The notes: generated by a model not told the origin, from the letters alone. Shown: positions 44,971 to 55,934, counted from the stretch's first letter. The stretch: DNA of 64,000 bases from Rhodococcus spongiicola (GCF_004011835.1 NZ_RKLN01000001.1:310001-374000), one strand, 5' to 3'. Made by a program: numbers and translations.

Positions 44971-45564
44971 ATGATCCGTCCCCCGTTCGTGGCGCGCGTC
45001 GCCGCTGGTATGGCCATCACGGCCTATGAAGAGGCACGCAAGCTGCCGTCGACCGCTGTGACGTTGCCGATGACCGCGGTCAGCCAGGTGTTGCAGACCA
45101 CGATGCGGGTACAACAGTCCATGACGGCACTCGCCATCAAAGGCGACCAGGCATTCTGCCTCCTCGACCGCGCTGAGGAAGAGCCGTCGTGGGCGGTGTT
45201 CGACGAGGATCAGACCGACGGTGAGATCGATGTCGAGGCGCCGGAAGACTCGAGAGACGCCGGCAGCGACCGTACGTCCAGCCCTGGACGGTTCGCGCTG
45301 TACTCGATGACCCCGACCAACGAAGACGCCGCCGACACGGCCCAGGAATCGAAGGTGGACCCGACGCCGGCCGTCCAGGACGTTCCGGACATCGCCGAGG
45401 AGCTCGACTACGAGTCCCTCACGCTGGCACAACTACGGTCGCGGCTTCGGTCGCTGTCGGTGGAGGACCTGACAACGCTGCTCGAGTACGAGGAGCGCAC
45501 CACAGCTCGAGCTCCGTTCCAGACCATGCTGGCCAACCGCATCACTTCCGCCAAAGCCAAGTGA
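44971..45564 (+). CDS. Rv1109c-like protein, lipid-droplet-associated family
   Basis: 197 residues. N-terminal ~75 residues are amphipathic-helical ([40 protein letters not shown]). The acidic middle is probably disordered, and the C-terminal ~50 residues form a helical motif ([20 protein letters not shown]). The position between ispH and xseA is that of Rv1109c, and database naming of rhodococcal relatives as lipid-droplet-associated is from memory. GTGA junction couples it to xseA. Confidence 0.7.
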   Translation: MIRPPFVARVAAGMAITAYEEARKLPSTAVTLPMTAVSQVLQTTMRVQQSMTALAIKGDQAFCLLDRAEEEPSWAVFDEDQTDGEIDVEAPEDSRDAGSDRTSSPGRFALYSMTPTNEDAADTAQESKVDPTPAVQDVPDIAEELDYESLTLAQLRSRLRSLSVEDLTTLLEYEERTTARAPFQTMLANRITSAKAK

Positions 45565-46826
45565 CGTCCGCTCGACCCGCCTCCGGTGGCCCTCCCCCGA
45601 GCACGGCCGAGCATCCCTGGCCCGTACGGACCGTCTCGACCAAGGTCGCACACTGGATCGACCGCCTCGGTAGCGTGTGGGTCGAGGGCCAGATCACCCA
45701 AATCAACGCCAGGCCGGGGACGCGCACCGCGTTTCTCGTGCTGCGTGATCCGTCGGTCGACATGTCGTTGTCGGTGACCTGCTCACCGCAGCTACTGCGT
45801 GACGCCCCAGTCCCGCTCACCGAGGGCAGCCGCGTCGTGATGTTCGGCAAGCTGTCGTTCTACACCGGTCGCGGGACCGTGTCGCTGCGTGTGACCGAGA
45901 TCCGCGCGGTCGGAATCGGAGAACTACTGGCCCGAATCGAGCGGCTCCGCGCATTGCTTGCCGCCGAGGGGCTGTTCGATCCGCGGCTCAAGCGTCCCCT
46001 GCCGTTCCTGCCTGCCACGATCGGACTCGTCACGGCCCGCGCGAGCGCTGCCGAACGAGACGTGCTCGAGGTTGCCCAGCGGCGGTGGCCGGCGGTCCGG
46101 TTCGAGGTCCGAAACGCCACCGTGCAGGGCCCCACAGCCGTGCCACAGATCATCGCGGCCCTCGAGGCGCTCGACCGCGATCCCCACGTCGACGTGATCA
46201 TCCTCGCCCGCGGCGGCGGCAGCGTCGAGGACCTGCTGCCCTTCTCCGACGAGGCCCTCTGCCGCGCAATCGTCGCGTGCACGACGCCCGTGGTGAGTGC
46301 CATCGGTCATGAGCCCGACAATCCGCTGAGCGACCACGTCGCGGACCTGCGAGCAGCGACCCCGACCGACGCCGCAAAAAGGGTGGTGCCCGACGCAGTC
46401 GCCGAGCAGGCCTTGGTGTCCGAGCTGCGCGAACGTAGCGCCGCAGCGCTGCGGAACTGGGTGGAACGCGAGTCGCACCGGGTGGAGCAACTCCGCAGTC
46501 GACCGGTCCTGGCGGACCCCCTGCAGGCGATCGATCGTCGAGCGGAGGAAGTCGAGCGGCTGCGCGACGCCGGCCGCCGCGACGTGAGCCGTGCGATCGC
46601 GTCGGAAGCCACCACCCTCGAGCACCTGCAGGCGCGGCTGAAGACGCTCGGCCCGGCTGCGACGCTGGCCCGCGGCTACGCCGTCGTGCAGAAGATCTTC
46701 GGGGACGGGGACGACGCCGAGCCGGAGGTGCTGCGGTCGGTCGACGACGCCCCGCCGGGAACGCAGATCCGTGTCCGAGTGGCCGATGGTGCGGTGCGCG
46801 CCGCCGTTATGGGAAGGGAGTCATGA
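45561..46826 (+). CDS. xseA: Exodeoxyribonuclease VII large subunit
   Basis: 421 residues. N-terminal OB fold ([20 protein letters not shown]) and catalytic domain with [30 protein letters not shown], and [20 protein letters not shown]-type motif ([18 protein letters not shown]). C-terminal coiled coil. Degrades single-stranded DNA with XseB. GTG start overlaps the preceding stop. Confidence 0.95.
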   Translation: MTSARPASGGPPPSTAEHPWPVRTVSTKVAHWIDRLGSVWVEGQITQINARPGTRTAFLVLRDPSVDMSLSVTCSPQLLRDAPVPLTEGSRVVMFGKLSFYTGRGTVSLRVTEIRAVGIGELLARIERLRALLAAEGLFDPRLKRPLPFLPATIGLVTARASAAERDVLEVAQRRWPAVRFEVRNATVQGPTAVPQIIAALEALDRDPHVDVIILARGGGSVEDLLPFSDEALCRAIVACTTPVVSAIGHEPDNPLSDHVADLRAATPTDAAKRVVPDAVAEQALVSELRERSAAALRNWVERESHRVEQLRSRPVLADPLQAIDRRAEEVERLRDAGRRDVSRAIASEATTLEHLQARLKTLGPAATLARGYAVVQKIFGDGDDAEPEVLRSVDDAPPGTQIRVRVADGAVRAAVMGRES

Positions 46827-46832
46827 GCAACC

Positions 46833-47078
46833 ATGAGTAACGCAGATGTCGCCGAACTCGGGTACGAAGCGGCGCGAGACGAACTGGTCGACGTCGTCAA
46901 GACCCTCGAGCAGGGCGGTCTGGACCTCGACGCGTCGCTCGCGTTGTGGGAGCGCGGCGAGGCACTCGCACGGCGCTGCGAGGAGCACCTCGCGGGCGCT
47001 CGCCGACGGGTCGAGCAGGCACTCGCCCACGCCGACGAGGCCGACGCAGAAGAAGACGCGGAAGAAGAAGCCGACTAG
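46833..47078 (+). CDS. xseB: Exodeoxyribonuclease VII small subunit
   Basis: 81 residues. Family core: [20 protein letters not shown], then [20 protein letters not shown]. The acidic C-terminus ([13 protein letters not shown]) is typical of actinobacterial versions. Six bases after the xseA stop; an ATG-rich start region (two ATGAG words) precedes it. Confidence 0.93.
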   Translation: MSNADVAELGYEAARDELVDVVKTLEQGGLDLDASLALWERGEALARRCEEHLAGARRRVEQALAHADEADAEEDAEEEAD

Positions 47079-47090
47079 CCGGTCGGCCGT

Positions 47091-47660
47091 CTAGGGCTGC
47101 AGTGGCTGGACCGCGCCGACCGCCGTCGCGAGCTTGGTGAAGTCCTCCGCCGGTGCCGACCCGGTGATGAGAATCCGTGCGTCTTCGAAGTCGCTGACCC
47201 AGATCGCCTCGCCGCCGTCGCCGCCGAACACGACCCATGTGCGGCCTCCGATCTGTTCGGCGCCGGTCGCGTAGCGCGGTCCATCGGCGATGAAAGGTAC
47301 GAGAGCTTCTTCGGTCGCGGTGCTCTGCGTCAACTGGATGTACCGGCCCGCCTCGGTGATGAAGCCGATGGTGGTCGTGTCCGCCTCCCTCGCGCCGGAG
47401 ACGCTGCTCCGGCTACCCGAGTTCGAGGTCCAGCCGTCCGGGATCTCCGGCTGGCGGATCGGGAAACCGAGTTCGCGGGCGTCGTACCTGAAGGCCGCAT
47501 CGGCGTCGAAGCTGGGAATGGGACCGGGCTTCGGACCGCCCAGGTTGATCGAGCACTGACTTGCAATACCCGCAATCACCAGACTCGCGATCACCAACGG
47601 TATGAGCGACCACGCCATGTCTCGGCCGTTCTGCAAAATGCGGGGTTTCTTCTCGGGCAC
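47091..47660 (-). CDS. DUF4245 membrane-anchored protein
   Basis: 189 residues. The N-terminus has the family motif [18 protein letters not shown] leading into one membrane helix ([15 protein letters not shown]). The extracellular part ends with [20 protein letters not shown] and [10 protein letters not shown]. Ortholog of Rv1100 by sequence type and position. GTG start at 47660 is set by the family N-terminus; a much longer open frame to 49199 is only antisense to glpX. Function unknown. Confidence 0.83.
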   Translation of the reverse strand: MPEKKPRILQNGRDMAWSLIPLVIASLVIAGIASQCSINLGGPKPGPIPSFDADAAFRYDARELGFPIRQPEIPDGWTSNSGSRSSVSGAREADTTTIGFITEAGRYIQLTQSTATEEALVPFIADGPRYATGAEQIGGRTWVVFGGDGGEAIWVSDFEDARILITGSAPAEDFTKLATAVGAVQPLQP

Positions 47661-47837
47661 GATGTCCAGTATTCCCGTTCCGCCGGGAGGGTAGCCCAGC
47701 AGCCCACTCCTCGTGGGCGTTCTGAAAGAATCATCGCCGACGATTCGTCCACCGAATGGACGGCGCGACCGCGACGCGGTCGACCGCTCCGCAGTGTCGG
47801 CCACCGTGCCGACCGTGACCAGCAGGAGGCACCGCAA

Positions 47838-48878
47838 ATGACGGCCAGCACCCCATCGAGTCGCCGCGAGGCCCCGGACCGCAACCTCGCACTCGAGTTG
47901 GTGCGCGTCACCGAGGCCGCCGCAATGGCCGCCGGTCGCTGGGTCGGACGGGGCGACAAGGAGGGCGGCGACGGTGCAGCCGTCGACGCCATGCGCCACA
48001 TGGTCAGCTCGGTCTCGATGCAGGGTGTCGTCGTCATCGGCGAGGGCGAGAAGGACGAAGCCCCGATGCTCTACAACGGTGAAGAGGTCGGTAGGGGCGA
48101 TGGCCCGCTTTGCGATGTCGCTGTGGACCCGATCGACGGCACGACGCTGATGAGCAAGGGCGCCCCGGGCTCGATCGCGGTTCTCGCGGTCGCCGAGCGT
48201 GGTGCGATGTTCGACCCGTCGGCTGTGTTCTACATGGACAAGATCGCAGTCGGCCCCGAGGCCGCCGACGTCATCGACCTGTCCGCAGGCGTCGCCGAGA
48301 ACATCCGTCGTGTCGCGAGGGCCAAGCACCGCTCGGTCTCCGACACGACTGTGACGATCCTCGATCGCCCGCGCCACGCGGACATCATCCGTGAAACCCG
48401 TGAGACCGGTGCTCGCATCCGCCTCATCTCCGACGGCGACGTGGCCGGCGCGATCGCGACCGCACGCCCCGAATCGGGCGTCGACATGCTGCTCGGCATC
48501 GGCGGCACACCGGAGGGAATCATCGCCGCGGCCGCGCTGCGCTGTGTGGGTGGCGCCCTGCAGGGCCGCTTGGCACCCAAGGACGACGACGAACGCCAGA
48601 AGGCGATGGATGCGGGCCACGACCTCGACCGCATTCTGCGGACCGAAGAACTGGTCACTGGTGAGAACATCTTCTTCTGCGCGACCGGTGTCACCGACGG
48701 CGATCTGCTCAAGGGCGTGCGCTACTACGGTGGCGGCGCGACGACACAGTCGATCGTGATGCGCAGCAAGTCCGGCACGGTTCGCATGATCGAGGCCTAC
48801 CACCGCCTCGAGAAGCTGCACGAGTTCTCCTCGATCAACTTCGACGGCGACGAAGACGCCGCGCCTCCGCTGCCCTGA
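47838..48878 (+). CDS. glpX: Fructose-1,6-bisphosphatase class II
   Basis: 346 residues. Gluconeogenic phosphatase and the main FBPase of actinobacteria. Metal and phosphate motifs: [28 protein letters not shown] and [11 protein letters not shown]. Divergent from the DUF4245 gene, as in M. tuberculosis (Rv1099c/Rv1100). A hairpin follows. Confidence 0.95.
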   Translation: MTASTPSSRREAPDRNLALELVRVTEAAAMAAGRWVGRGDKEGGDGAAVDAMRHMVSSVSMQGVVVIGEGEKDEAPMLYNGEEVGRGDGPLCDVAVDPIDGTTLMSKGAPGSIAVLAVAERGAMFDPSAVFYMDKIAVGPEAADVIDLSAGVAENIRRVARAKHRSVSDTTVTILDRPRHADIIRETRETGARIRLISDGDVAGAIATARPESGVDMLLGIGGTPEGIIAAAALRCVGGALQGRLAPKDDDERQKAMDAGHDLDRILRTEELVTGENIFFCATGVTDGDLLKGVRYYGGGATTQSIVMRSKSGTVRMIEAYHRLEKLHEFSSINFDGDEDAAPPLP

Positions 48879-48897
48879 TCTTTCTGCAATTCGCGCC

Positions 48898-48933
48898 GTG
48901 GGGTGCGTCGGGCCCTCGTCCGACTCACCCCAC
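48898..48933 (+). terminator. Hairpin after glpX
   Basis: GTGGGGTG-GTCGG pairs with CCGAC-CACCCCAC (13 pairs with one mismatch inside), eight-base loop. It ends 30 bp before fumC. Confidence 0.65.
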
Positions 48934-48963
48934 GCCGGCTTCTCGCGACATACCGTGTAGACC

Positions 48964-50373
48964 ATGAGCGACTCCAGCGACCCCCGTTTCCGCATCGAAC
49001 ACGACACGATGGGCGAGGTCCGGGTCCCGGTCGACGCGCTCTGGCGCGCGCAGACCCAACGTGCCGTCGAGAACTTCCCGATTTCCGGCCGCGGTCTCGA
49101 GCGCGCGCAGATCCGTGCGATGGGCTTGCTGAAGGCGGCGTGCGCCCAGGTCAACAAGGATCTCGGCCTCCTTGACCCTGAGAAGGCCGACGCGATCATC
49201 GTCGCCGCGAACGCGATCGCCGACGGCCTTCACGATGACCAGTTCCCGATCGACGTGTTTCAGACCGGCTCGGGCACGAGTTCGAACATGAACGCGAACG
49301 AGGTGATCGCAAGCCTCGCAGCGAGGGCGGGTGTGGCCGTCCACCCGAACGACGACGTCAACATGTCGCAGTCGTCGAACGACACATTCCCCAGTGCGAC
49401 GCATATCGCCGCGACCGAGGCTGCCGTCACTGATCTCGTGCCCGCGCTCGAGCACCTCCGACTTGCCTTGCTCGGCAAGGCGACTCAGTGGCGGACGGTG
49501 GTCAAGTCCGGCCGCACGCATTTGATGGACGCCGTTCCCGTCACCCTCGGCCAGGAGTTCGGCGGCTACGCCCGCCAAATCGAGGCCGGGACGGAGCGGG
49601 TGTTGGCAACGCTCCCCCGCCTCGGCGAGTTGCCGGTCGGCGGCACCGCCGTCGGGACCGGCCTCAACGCCCCAGACGACTTCGGCCCACGTGTAGTCGC
49701 GGAGTTGGTGCGCATGACCGGACTCGATGCCCTGACCCCGGCCCGGGACCATTTCGAGGCTCAGGCCGCACGTGACGGGCTCGTCGAGATATCCGGCGCG
49801 CTGCGCACCGTGGCGGTGTCCCTGACCAAGATCGCCAACGACATCCGGTGGATGGGATCGGGCCCACTGACCGGTCTGGGGGAGATCCGGTTACCGGATC
49901 TACAGCCGGGCAGCTCGATCATGCCCGGGAAGGTCAATCCCGTTCTGCCCGAGGCAGTCACGCAGGTTGCAGCTCAGGTTGTCGGAAATGACGCTGCCGT
50001 CGCGTGGGGCGGCGCGGCGGGCGCATTCGAGTTGAACGTCTACATCCCGGTAATGGCACGCAACATCCTGGAGTCGCTGCGCCTGCTCGCCAACGTCTCT
50101 CGCCTGTTCGCCGACCGCTGTGTCGAAGGACTCGAGGCCAACGAGGAGCATCTGCGCACGCTCGCCGAGTCGTCGCCGTCGATCGTCACACCGCTGAACT
50201 CGGCGATCGGCTACGAGGAGGCCGCCGCCGTTGCGAAACAGGCTCTGAGGGAGCGGAAGACCATCCGTCAGACGGTGATCGACCGTGGCCTGCTCGGCGA
50301 CGACCTCTCCGAGGCGGAACTCGATCGGCGCCTCGACGTGCTCGCGATGACTAACGTCGACCGCGACGAGTAG
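48964..50373 (+). CDS. fumC: Class II fumarate hydratase
   Basis: 469 residues. Iron-free fumarase of the aspartase/fumarase superfamily. Signature [16 protein letters not shown], plus [15 protein letters not shown] and [11 protein letters not shown] that build the active site. It takes the place of the Rv1098c fumarase in the conserved neighbourhood. The class I enzyme at 11499 is a second fumarase. Confidence 0.95.
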   Translation: MSDSSDPRFRIEHDTMGEVRVPVDALWRAQTQRAVENFPISGRGLERAQIRAMGLLKAACAQVNKDLGLLDPEKADAIIVAANAIADGLHDDQFPIDVFQTGSGTSSNMNANEVIASLAARAGVAVHPNDDVNMSQSSNDTFPSATHIAATEAAVTDLVPALEHLRLALLGKATQWRTVVKSGRTHLMDAVPVTLGQEFGGYARQIEAGTERVLATLPRLGELPVGGTAVGTGLNAPDDFGPRVVAELVRMTGLDALTPARDHFEAQAARDGLVEISGALRTVAVSLTKIANDIRWMGSGPLTGLGEIRLPDLQPGSSIMPGKVNPVLPEAVTQVAAQVVGNDAAVAWGGAAGAFELNVYIPVMARNILESLRLLANVSRLFADRCVEGLEANEEHLRTLAESSPSIVTPLNSAIGYEEAAAVAKQALRERKTIRQTVIDRGLLGDDLSEAELDRRLDVLAMTNVDRDE

Positions 50374-50437
50374 TCTCGAGGCCTTCCGCCGTGAGTCTGC
50401 GCTTCCGCCCACGTTCCGACGACGAGAAAGGTCCAAC

Positions 50438-52024
50438 ATGCGCATCATCCGCCGATACCGCTCGCTTGCAGTGGTCTTCGCTGCCGCGACTCTGACGGCC
50501 GGATGCACCTCTACCGTGACGGACACGCCGCTCACATCCCCGACGGCGACGCCGGTCAACCCCGCGCAGGTCGCCGGCGTGCCGCTGCCCGAGGGTTCGG
50601 TCGCGGACGCCCTGGCCCAACTCGATGGACTGGCCGAGGACCTGATGAATTCCTCCGGAATCCCGGGCATGGCCGTCGCCGTCGTGCACGGTGGGGCGAC
50701 GGTGTACGCGAAAGGGTTCGGAGTCCGCGAGGTCGGATCACCGGAGGAGGTGAACGCCGACACGGTGTTCCAGTTGGCGTCGCTGTCGAAACCGATCGGG
50801 GCTACCGTCGTCGCACATCAGGTCGGTAACGGGATCATCGACTGGGACACCCCGGTCGCTGCGAGGGTGCCCGGATTTGCGCTCGCCGACCCGTACGTGA
50901 CCGAGCAAGTCACCGTCGGCGACCTGTACTCACACCGCTCCGGCCTCCCCGATCACGCCGGCGACATACTCGAAGGTCTGGGCTACGACCGTCAACAGAT
51001 CCTCGAGCGGTTGCACCTGCTCCCGCTCAACCCGTTCCGAAGCTCTTACGCGTACACCAACTTCGGCCTCACCGCGGCTGCCGAGGCGGTGGCGAACGCG
51101 TCAGGCACCGATTGGGCGACGCTGTCGCAGCGGACGCTCTACGAGCCACTGGGCATGTCTGCCACCAGCTCCCGTCACGCGGACTACGCGGCGCGCGAGA
51201 ACCGTGCCGTGGGCCACGTGAAGGTCGACGGAGCGTACGTCGCGCGGGCGGAGCGAAACCCGGACCCACAGTCGCCCGCCGGGGGCGTCAGTTCGTCAGT
51301 GAACGACCTCACCTCGTGGTTGAAGATGCTGCTGGCCGACGGTGAGACCGAGGGAGGGCAACTGATCCCCGCCGAATCGATGTTGCCGGCGATCTCGCCG
51401 CAGAACGTCTCCTCGGCACCGACCTCCCCTGACGCCCGTGCAGCCTTCTACGGCTACGGGTTCAACGTCGACACCAGCGCGGCCGGGCGCGTCACGCTCA
51501 GCCACTCGGGGGCATTCGCGCTCGGCGCGGCGACGAGCTTCGTCGCGATCCCATCGGCGGACGTCGCAATCGTCGCGCTCACCAATGCCGCGCCGATCGG
51601 CGTCCCGGAGACCCTCACCTCCGAGTTCGCCGACCTCGTCCAGTTCGGTGAGGTTCGCCAGGACTGGGCGGGACTGTACGAGAGGGCCTTTCCGACGTTG
51701 CCCGATCCAGAAGATGCGTCGACCGGCCAGACGCCGTCGTCTGCACCGCCGCGGCCCCTGGCGACGTACGTCGGCACGTACGCCAACGACTACTTCGGTG
51801 CCGCACAGGTCACCGAGCGCGACGGCGCTCTGATCCTCACGATGGGCCCCGAAGGCTTGGTGTTCCCGCTGACTCACCAGGACGGTGACGTGTTCACCTT
51901 CGCCCCCGCCCGCAAAGGTGGCCCGATCGGCGTGATCTCCAAGGCCACGTTCACCGGCGACACGTTGCTGCTCGAGTTCTTCGATGCGAACGGGCTCGGC
52001 ACGTTTACGAAGAGTGCACCATGA
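50438..52024 (+). CDS. Serine hydrolase lipoprotein of the beta-lactamase/class C family
   Basis: 528 residues. Lipoprotein signal (FAAATLTAGCTS). Serine-hydrolase motifs: SLSKPIG (SxxK), YAYTNFGLT (YxN) and LSHSGAFALG (HxG replacing KTG). After residue ~400 a C-terminal beta domain (ATYVGTYANDYFGAAQV) is of the DUF3471 type. Probably an esterase or peptidase rather than a true beta-lactamase. The ATGA overlap with the next gene suggests one mRNA. Confidence 0.85.
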   Translation: MRIIRRYRSLAVVFAAATLTAGCTSTVTDTPLTSPTATPVNPAQVAGVPLPEGSVADALAQLDGLAEDLMNSSGIPGMAVAVVHGGATVYAKGFGVREVGSPEEVNADTVFQLASLSKPIGATVVAHQVGNGIIDWDTPVAARVPGFALADPYVTEQVTVGDLYSHRSGLPDHAGDILEGLGYDRQQILERLHLLPLNPFRSSYAYTNFGLTAAAEAVANASGTDWATLSQRTLYEPLGMSATSSRHADYAARENRAVGHVKVDGAYVARAERNPDPQSPAGGVSSSVNDLTSWLKMLLADGETEGGQLIPAESMLPAISPQNVSSAPTSPDARAAFYGYGFNVDTSAAGRVTLSHSGAFALGAATSFVAIPSADVAIVALTNAAPIGVPETLTSEFADLVQFGEVRQDWAGLYERAFPTLPDPEDASTGQTPSSAPPRPLATYVGTYANDYFGAAQVTERDGALILTMGPEGLVFPLTHQDGDVFTFAPARKGGPIGVISKATFTGDTLLLEFFDANGLGTFTKSAP

Positions 52025-52458
52025 ACTCGACAGCAGACTCGAATCCACCCACCGAGTCGGCCCGGGTAGTCGAGGAACTCTTCGCCGCACTGTCCGACCT
52101 GGACGTCGACCGCGCTCTCGAGCACCTGGCGCCCGATATCGTCTGGCAGAACACCGGACTGCCCACGCTGCGAGGTCAGCGGAGTGTCTTCCGGGCGCTG
52201 CGGTTCGCCAACAGACCGGGAGTTCGCTTCGATGCCGTGATGCACCACGTCGTAGGGAACGGCGACACCGTCCTCGTCGACCGCACCGACACCTTGCACG
52301 TCGGACCGGTGCGCTCGACGTTCTGGGTGTGCGGGACGTTCGAGTTGCGCGACGGCCGAATCGCCGTGTGGCGAGACCGTTTCAGCTGGGGCAACGTCGC
52401 GGTGGGCACCATCACGGCGACCACGCGCGCACTCTGGCGGCGAGTGCGCCCCGATTAG
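52021..52458 (+). CDS. Limonene-1,2-epoxide hydrolase-like (NTF2-fold) protein
   Basis: 145 residues. Cone-shaped NTF2 fold. The limonene-epoxide-hydrolase family has an Asp-Arg-Asp triad; the matching residues here are in LVDRTDTLHVG and VWRDRFSWG. Helical start with VVEELFAALSDLDVDRALEH. It could open a hydrophobic or steroid-derived epoxide; the exact substrate is unknown. Coupled to the serine hydrolase and convergent with kstD. Confidence 0.72.
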   Translation: MNSTADSNPPTESARVVEELFAALSDLDVDRALEHLAPDIVWQNTGLPTLRGQRSVFRALRFANRPGVRFDAVMHHVVGNGDTVLVDRTDTLHVGPVRSTFWVCGTFELRDGRIAVWRDRFSWGNVAVGTITATTRALWRRVRPD

Positions 52459-52459
52459 A

Positions 52460-52498
52460 TTCCCAACTCGGCACCGGCCCTCGGTGCCGAGTTGGGAA
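52460..52498. terminator. Bidirectional terminator between epoxide hydrolase-like gene and kstD
   Basis: TTCCCAACTCGGCACCG and its exact reverse complement form a 17-bp stem around a five-base loop, between two converging genes. Confidence 0.88.
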
Positions 52499-52501
52499 CT
52501 C

Positions 52502-54205
52502 TCAGCGACGGCTGGCCCGCTTGCCCGCCTTTTCCGCGATATCCAGCGCCGCGAGGTAGCCGAACACGAGCGCGGGCCCGATCGTGGCACCGGGACCGGC
52601 GTAGGTGTGACCCATGACGGGAGCGCTGGTGTTGCCGGCCGCGTACAGCCCCTCGATGACGGATCCATCCTCACGCAGGGCGCGTCCGGCGACGTCGGTG
52701 ACGATGCCGCCCTTGGTGCCGAGATCGCCGGGCACCATCTGCGCGGCGTAGAACGGCGCCTTGGAAAGCTCACCCAGGCTCGGGTTGGGCTTGTTGGTGA
52801 TGTCGCCGTAGTAGTGGTCGTACTTGCTCTCGCCACGATGGAAATCAGCATCGACACCCTTGCGCGCGAACCCGTTGAACCGCTCAATCGTCGCCGTCAG
52901 TTCGTCGGCAGGCACGCCGATCTTCTCGGCGAGCGCTTCGACGCTCGACGCCTTGACGATTGCCCCGTTCTCGAGCCAACGGCGCGGAAGAGGAGCCCGG
53001 GCCGTCACGCCCGCGAAGAGGTAGCGGTCGCGGTACGTCTGGTCGAAAACGAGCCAGCACGGCAGGTTCTCCCCGGGGCCTGCGCCCTGCCCCCACTCAC
53101 CGCCGTACATGCGGTGCGTCGCTTCGACGTAGGGCAGCGACTCATTCATGAACCGCTCACCACGGTCGTTGACCATGAGGCTGCCCGGCAGCGAGCGCTC
53201 TGCCAGCGCGAACCACGGCCCCTTGGGTAGCGGGATGGACGGCGCCCACCACGCGTCATCCATGAAATCGATTGCAGCGCCGGCTTTCAGACCGGCATTG
53301 ATGCCGTCACCGGTGTTCGACGGTGCCCCGATCGTCCAGTCCGCACTGATCGGTGCTCGCTGGTACTTCTTGCGCATCTCCTCGTTGGCATCGAACCCGC
53401 CGCACGCGAGGACGACGCCGTACCGGGCGCGTAGCGTGCGCTTCTTGCCACCGGACTCGACGACGATGCCGGTCACGGATCCGTCATCGACCACCAGGTC
53501 GACCAGGCCGGTGTTCAGCCACAGCGGGACACCCGCCTGCCGTACACCCAGCAGCAGCTCCGCCATGAGCGCCGCGCCCATTCCGATCAGCTTCTGCCGG
53601 CGAGCCTTCGCGACGAACGTGCGCAGGCCGACCCGAGCCATGCGGACCGGGCCTCGCCAGTGTCGCAGCCCAGTGCTGAGCCACCGGTAATCCGATTGCT
53701 TCACAACGACATTCAGCGGCGCTTTGCCATACGTCGGGTGGAGCGTGTCGAGATCGTCACCGAGTGCGCGAGCATCGAACGGCTTGGGCTCACACGAGCG
53801 TCCCGTGGACAGTCCGCCAGGAGCCTCTGGGTAGTAGTCGGAGTAGTTCTTCACCCATTCGAGGTTCAGCGGCGAGTTGTCGATGAGGAACTGCAAGGCC
53901 TCCGGTCCGCGATCGATATAGGTGTCGATCCGGGCCGGGTCCACACCCGGGCCGATGATGCTGTGCAGGTACCGCCGCGCAGCCTCGATGTCGTCGGCCG
54001 GTGCGTCGCGCTCGAGCACGGAGTTACCCGGGATCCAGACGCCGCCGCCGGACCGCGCCGTCGAACCGCCCCAGTACTGGGACTTCTCGACGACGACGGT
54101 CCGTAACCCCTGCTTGGCGGCCGTGATCGCCGCAGCCATTCCGGCGCCGCCGGCGCCCACCACGACAACGTCGAACTGTTCGTCCGGACCCGCGTTCCCC
54201 GCCAT
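52502..54205 (-). CDS. kstD: 3-ketosteroid delta1-dehydrogenase
   Basis: 567 residues. FAD enzyme that adds the delta1 double bond to the A ring of 3-ketosteroids, needed for ring opening. FAD fold: DVVVVGAGGAGMAAAITAAK, then GSTARSGGGVWIPGN. Family residues: Tyr in NYSDYYPEAPGG, and the C-terminal TYAGPGATIGPALVFGY, whose Tyr and second Gly match the catalytic Tyr487/Gly491 of the SQ1 enzyme (from memory). Very similar in pattern to mycobacterial KstD (Rv3537). ATG at 54205; the frame is open to 54475 but that part lies over the KstR box. Stands alone here, away from any steroid cluster. Confidence 0.92.
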   Translation of the reverse strand: MAGNAGPDEQFDVVVVGAGGAGMAAAITAAKQGLRTVVVEKSQYWGGSTARSGGGVWIPGNSVLERDAPADDIEAARRYLHSIIGPGVDPARIDTYIDRGPEALQFLIDNSPLNLEWVKNYSDYYPEAPGGLSTGRSCEPKPFDARALGDDLDTLHPTYGKAPLNVVVKQSDYRWLSTGLRHWRGPVRMARVGLRTFVAKARRQKLIGMGAALMAELLLGVRQAGVPLWLNTGLVDLVVDDGSVTGIVVESGGKKRTLRARYGVVLACGGFDANEEMRKKYQRAPISADWTIGAPSNTGDGINAGLKAGAAIDFMDDAWWAPSIPLPKGPWFALAERSLPGSLMVNDRGERFMNESLPYVEATHRMYGGEWGQGAGPGENLPCWLVFDQTYRDRYLFAGVTARAPLPRRWLENGAIVKASSVEALAEKIGVPADELTATIERFNGFARKGVDADFHRGESKYDHYYGDITNKPNPSLGELSKAPFYAAQMVPGDLGTKGGIVTDVAGRALREDGSVIEGLYAAGNTSAPVMGHTYAGPGATIGPALVFGYLAALDIAEKAGKRASRR

Positions 54206-54247
54206 GACCACCCCTCGGTACGCATTGGAATTGTAGTGGTCACAAAC

Positions 54248-54261
54248 TAGAACACGTTCCA
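54248..54261 (-). promoter_or_regulatory. KstR operator upstream of kstD
   Basis: TAGAACACGTTCCA fits the steroid-regulon consensus TnnAACnnGTTnnA at every fixed position. It is 43 bp before the kstD start codon, a normal place for repressor control. Binding is inferred from consensus. Confidence 0.75.
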
Positions 54262-54305
54262 GTCGCGGACAAGAGGCCGGCGGCGCCACCCGGCCTGACC
54301 AGTAC

Positions 54306-55616
54306 TTACGGGTTCGGCCCGAACTCCTCGAGCATCTCGGTGACGAGCTCGGCGATGGGTGAGCGCTCGCTCCGGGTGAGGGTGATGTGCGCGAACAGTG
54401 GGTGTCCCTTGAGCTTCTCGACGACCGCTGCCACGCCGTCGTGCCGCCCGACACGAAGGTTGTCGCGCTGCGCAACGTCGTGGGTGAGCACGACCCGCGA
54501 ACCGGTACCGAGCCGCGAGAGCACGGTGAGCAGCACGTTGCGCTCGAGCGACTGAGCTTCGTCGACGATCACGAACGAATCGTGTAGCGAACGTCCGCGA
54601 ATATGCGTGAGCGGCAACACTTCCAGCATTCCCCGGCTCATCACCTCGTCCATCACCGCGGGGCTGGCGAGACCGTCGAGGGTGTCGAAGACGGCCTGCG
54701 CCCACGGCTCCATCTTCTCGTTCTCGCTGCCCGGGAGGTAACCCAATTCCTGACCGCCCACCGCGTAGAGAGGTCGGAACACGACGACCTTGCGGTGGCT
54801 ACGCCGCTCGAGGACCGCCTCCAGCCCCGCAGTGAGCGCCAGCGCCGACTTGCCGGTACCGGCCTTGCCGCCGAGCGAGATGATGCCCACACTCTCGTCG
54901 AGCAGCAGATCCAACGCCACGCGCTGCTCCGCCGACCTACCGTGCAGGCCGAACGCCTCCCGTTCACCGCGCACCAACTGGACCCGCTTGTCCGGCGTCA
55001 CCCGCCCCAGCGCACTCGAGGTACCGCCGAGAAGGCGAACGCCCGTGTGACACGGCAGCTCGCGCGCCTCGTCGACCTCGACGACGCCCTCCGAGAACAG
55101 CTGGTCGATGATGCCGGGCGCGACGTCCAGTTCGGCCATGCCGGTCCATCCGGACAGGACCACATCGTGGGCGCGGAACTCGTCCGCCGGCAGGCCAACC
55201 GCACCCGCCTTCACCCGCAGCGGGATGTCCTTGCTGACGAGCACCACGTCCTTGCCCTCCGCGGCGAGATTGAGGGCGCACGCGAGGATTCTGGAATCGT
55301 TGCTGTCCGTGCGGAATCCGACTGGAAGAACCGACGGGTCAGTGTGGTTCAGCTCGACTTGGAGGGTCCCTAGCGTGGAGCCGATCGGTACCGGGCGGTC
55401 TAGACGACCGAACTCGAGCCGGAGATCGTCGAGCATCCGCAGCGCTTCACGGGCGAACCATCCCAGTTCGTGATGGTGCCGCTTGGCCTCGAGTTCACTG
55501 ACGACGACCAGCGGCAAGACCACTTCGTGTTCGGCGAACCGAGTGACGGCCCACGGATCCGAGAGCAAAACCGAAGTGTCCAGAACGAAGGTGCGGACGG
55601 AGCTGATTGGGGTCAC
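54306..55616 (-). CDS. phoH2: PIN-PhoH family RNA helicase/nuclease
   Basis: 436 residues. N-terminal PIN nuclease domain ([20 protein letters not shown], acidic residues at [11 protein letters not shown]) fused to a PhoH ATPase with Walker [16 protein letters not shown] and Walker [13 protein letters not shown]. Ortholog of mycobacterial PhoH2, a sequence-specific RNA unwinding and cleaving enzyme. GTG start six bases after GAGGAG. Confidence 0.92.
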   Translation of the reverse strand: MTPISSVRTFVLDTSVLLSDPWAVTRFAEHEVVLPLVVVSELEAKRHHHELGWFAREALRMLDDLRLEFGRLDRPVPIGSTLGTLQVELNHTDPSVLPVGFRTDSNDSRILACALNLAAEGKDVVLVSKDIPLRVKAGAVGLPADEFRAHDVVLSGWTGMAELDVAPGIIDQLFSEGVVEVDEARELPCHTGVRLLGGTSSALGRVTPDKRVQLVRGEREAFGLHGRSAEQRVALDLLLDESVGIISLGGKAGTGKSALALTAGLEAVLERRSHRKVVVFRPLYAVGGQELGYLPGSENEKMEPWAQAVFDTLDGLASPAVMDEVMSRGMLEVLPLTHIRGRSLHDSFVIVDEAQSLERNVLLTVLSRLGTGSRVVLTHDVAQRDNLRVGRHDGVAAVVEKLKGHPLFAHITLTRSERSPIAELVTEMLEEFGPNP

Positions 55617-55934
55617 GTGAGGCTCCTCGCGTCTGCGTGGCACCCGCGCAAACGTGTTCGATGGGACCGGTCCGAACCTGATGTGTCAATCGACACGGAG
55701 GCCGGGTGCCGGCCCCCTCGCACTGAGTAGTTCAGCCACGATCAGGACCTCCCGTACAGTCGGCTTCCCCTGCCGCCTGTTACCCCGCGAGGCTACGCCT
55801 GTCGACCAACCGCGAAGTGCACGCGAGCGGCGTGTCGGGTGAACACCACGTGAGGGTCTCGACCCGACACCGCGCGGCCTGCGGGAATCGGGGCCTGTCG
55901 GTTTCAGGCCCCGAAACTGTCAGGCCCGAAACTG
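55617..55934. other. Gene-free region between phoH2 and glyA
   Basis: Contains the phoH2 upstream region and the glyA terminator (55889-55913), which is followed by two AAACTGTCAGGCC words in direct repeat. No gene seen. Confidence 0.5.
55889..55913 (-). terminator. Terminator of glyA
   Basis: CGGGGCCTG and CAGGCCCCG pair perfectly around a seven-base loop, 22 bp after the glyA stop. Confidence 0.7.

Noticed and set aside
47661-49199. Long upstream extension of the DUF4245 frame
   Set aside because: It runs antisense through glpX and into fumC; the family N-terminus fixes the start at 47660.
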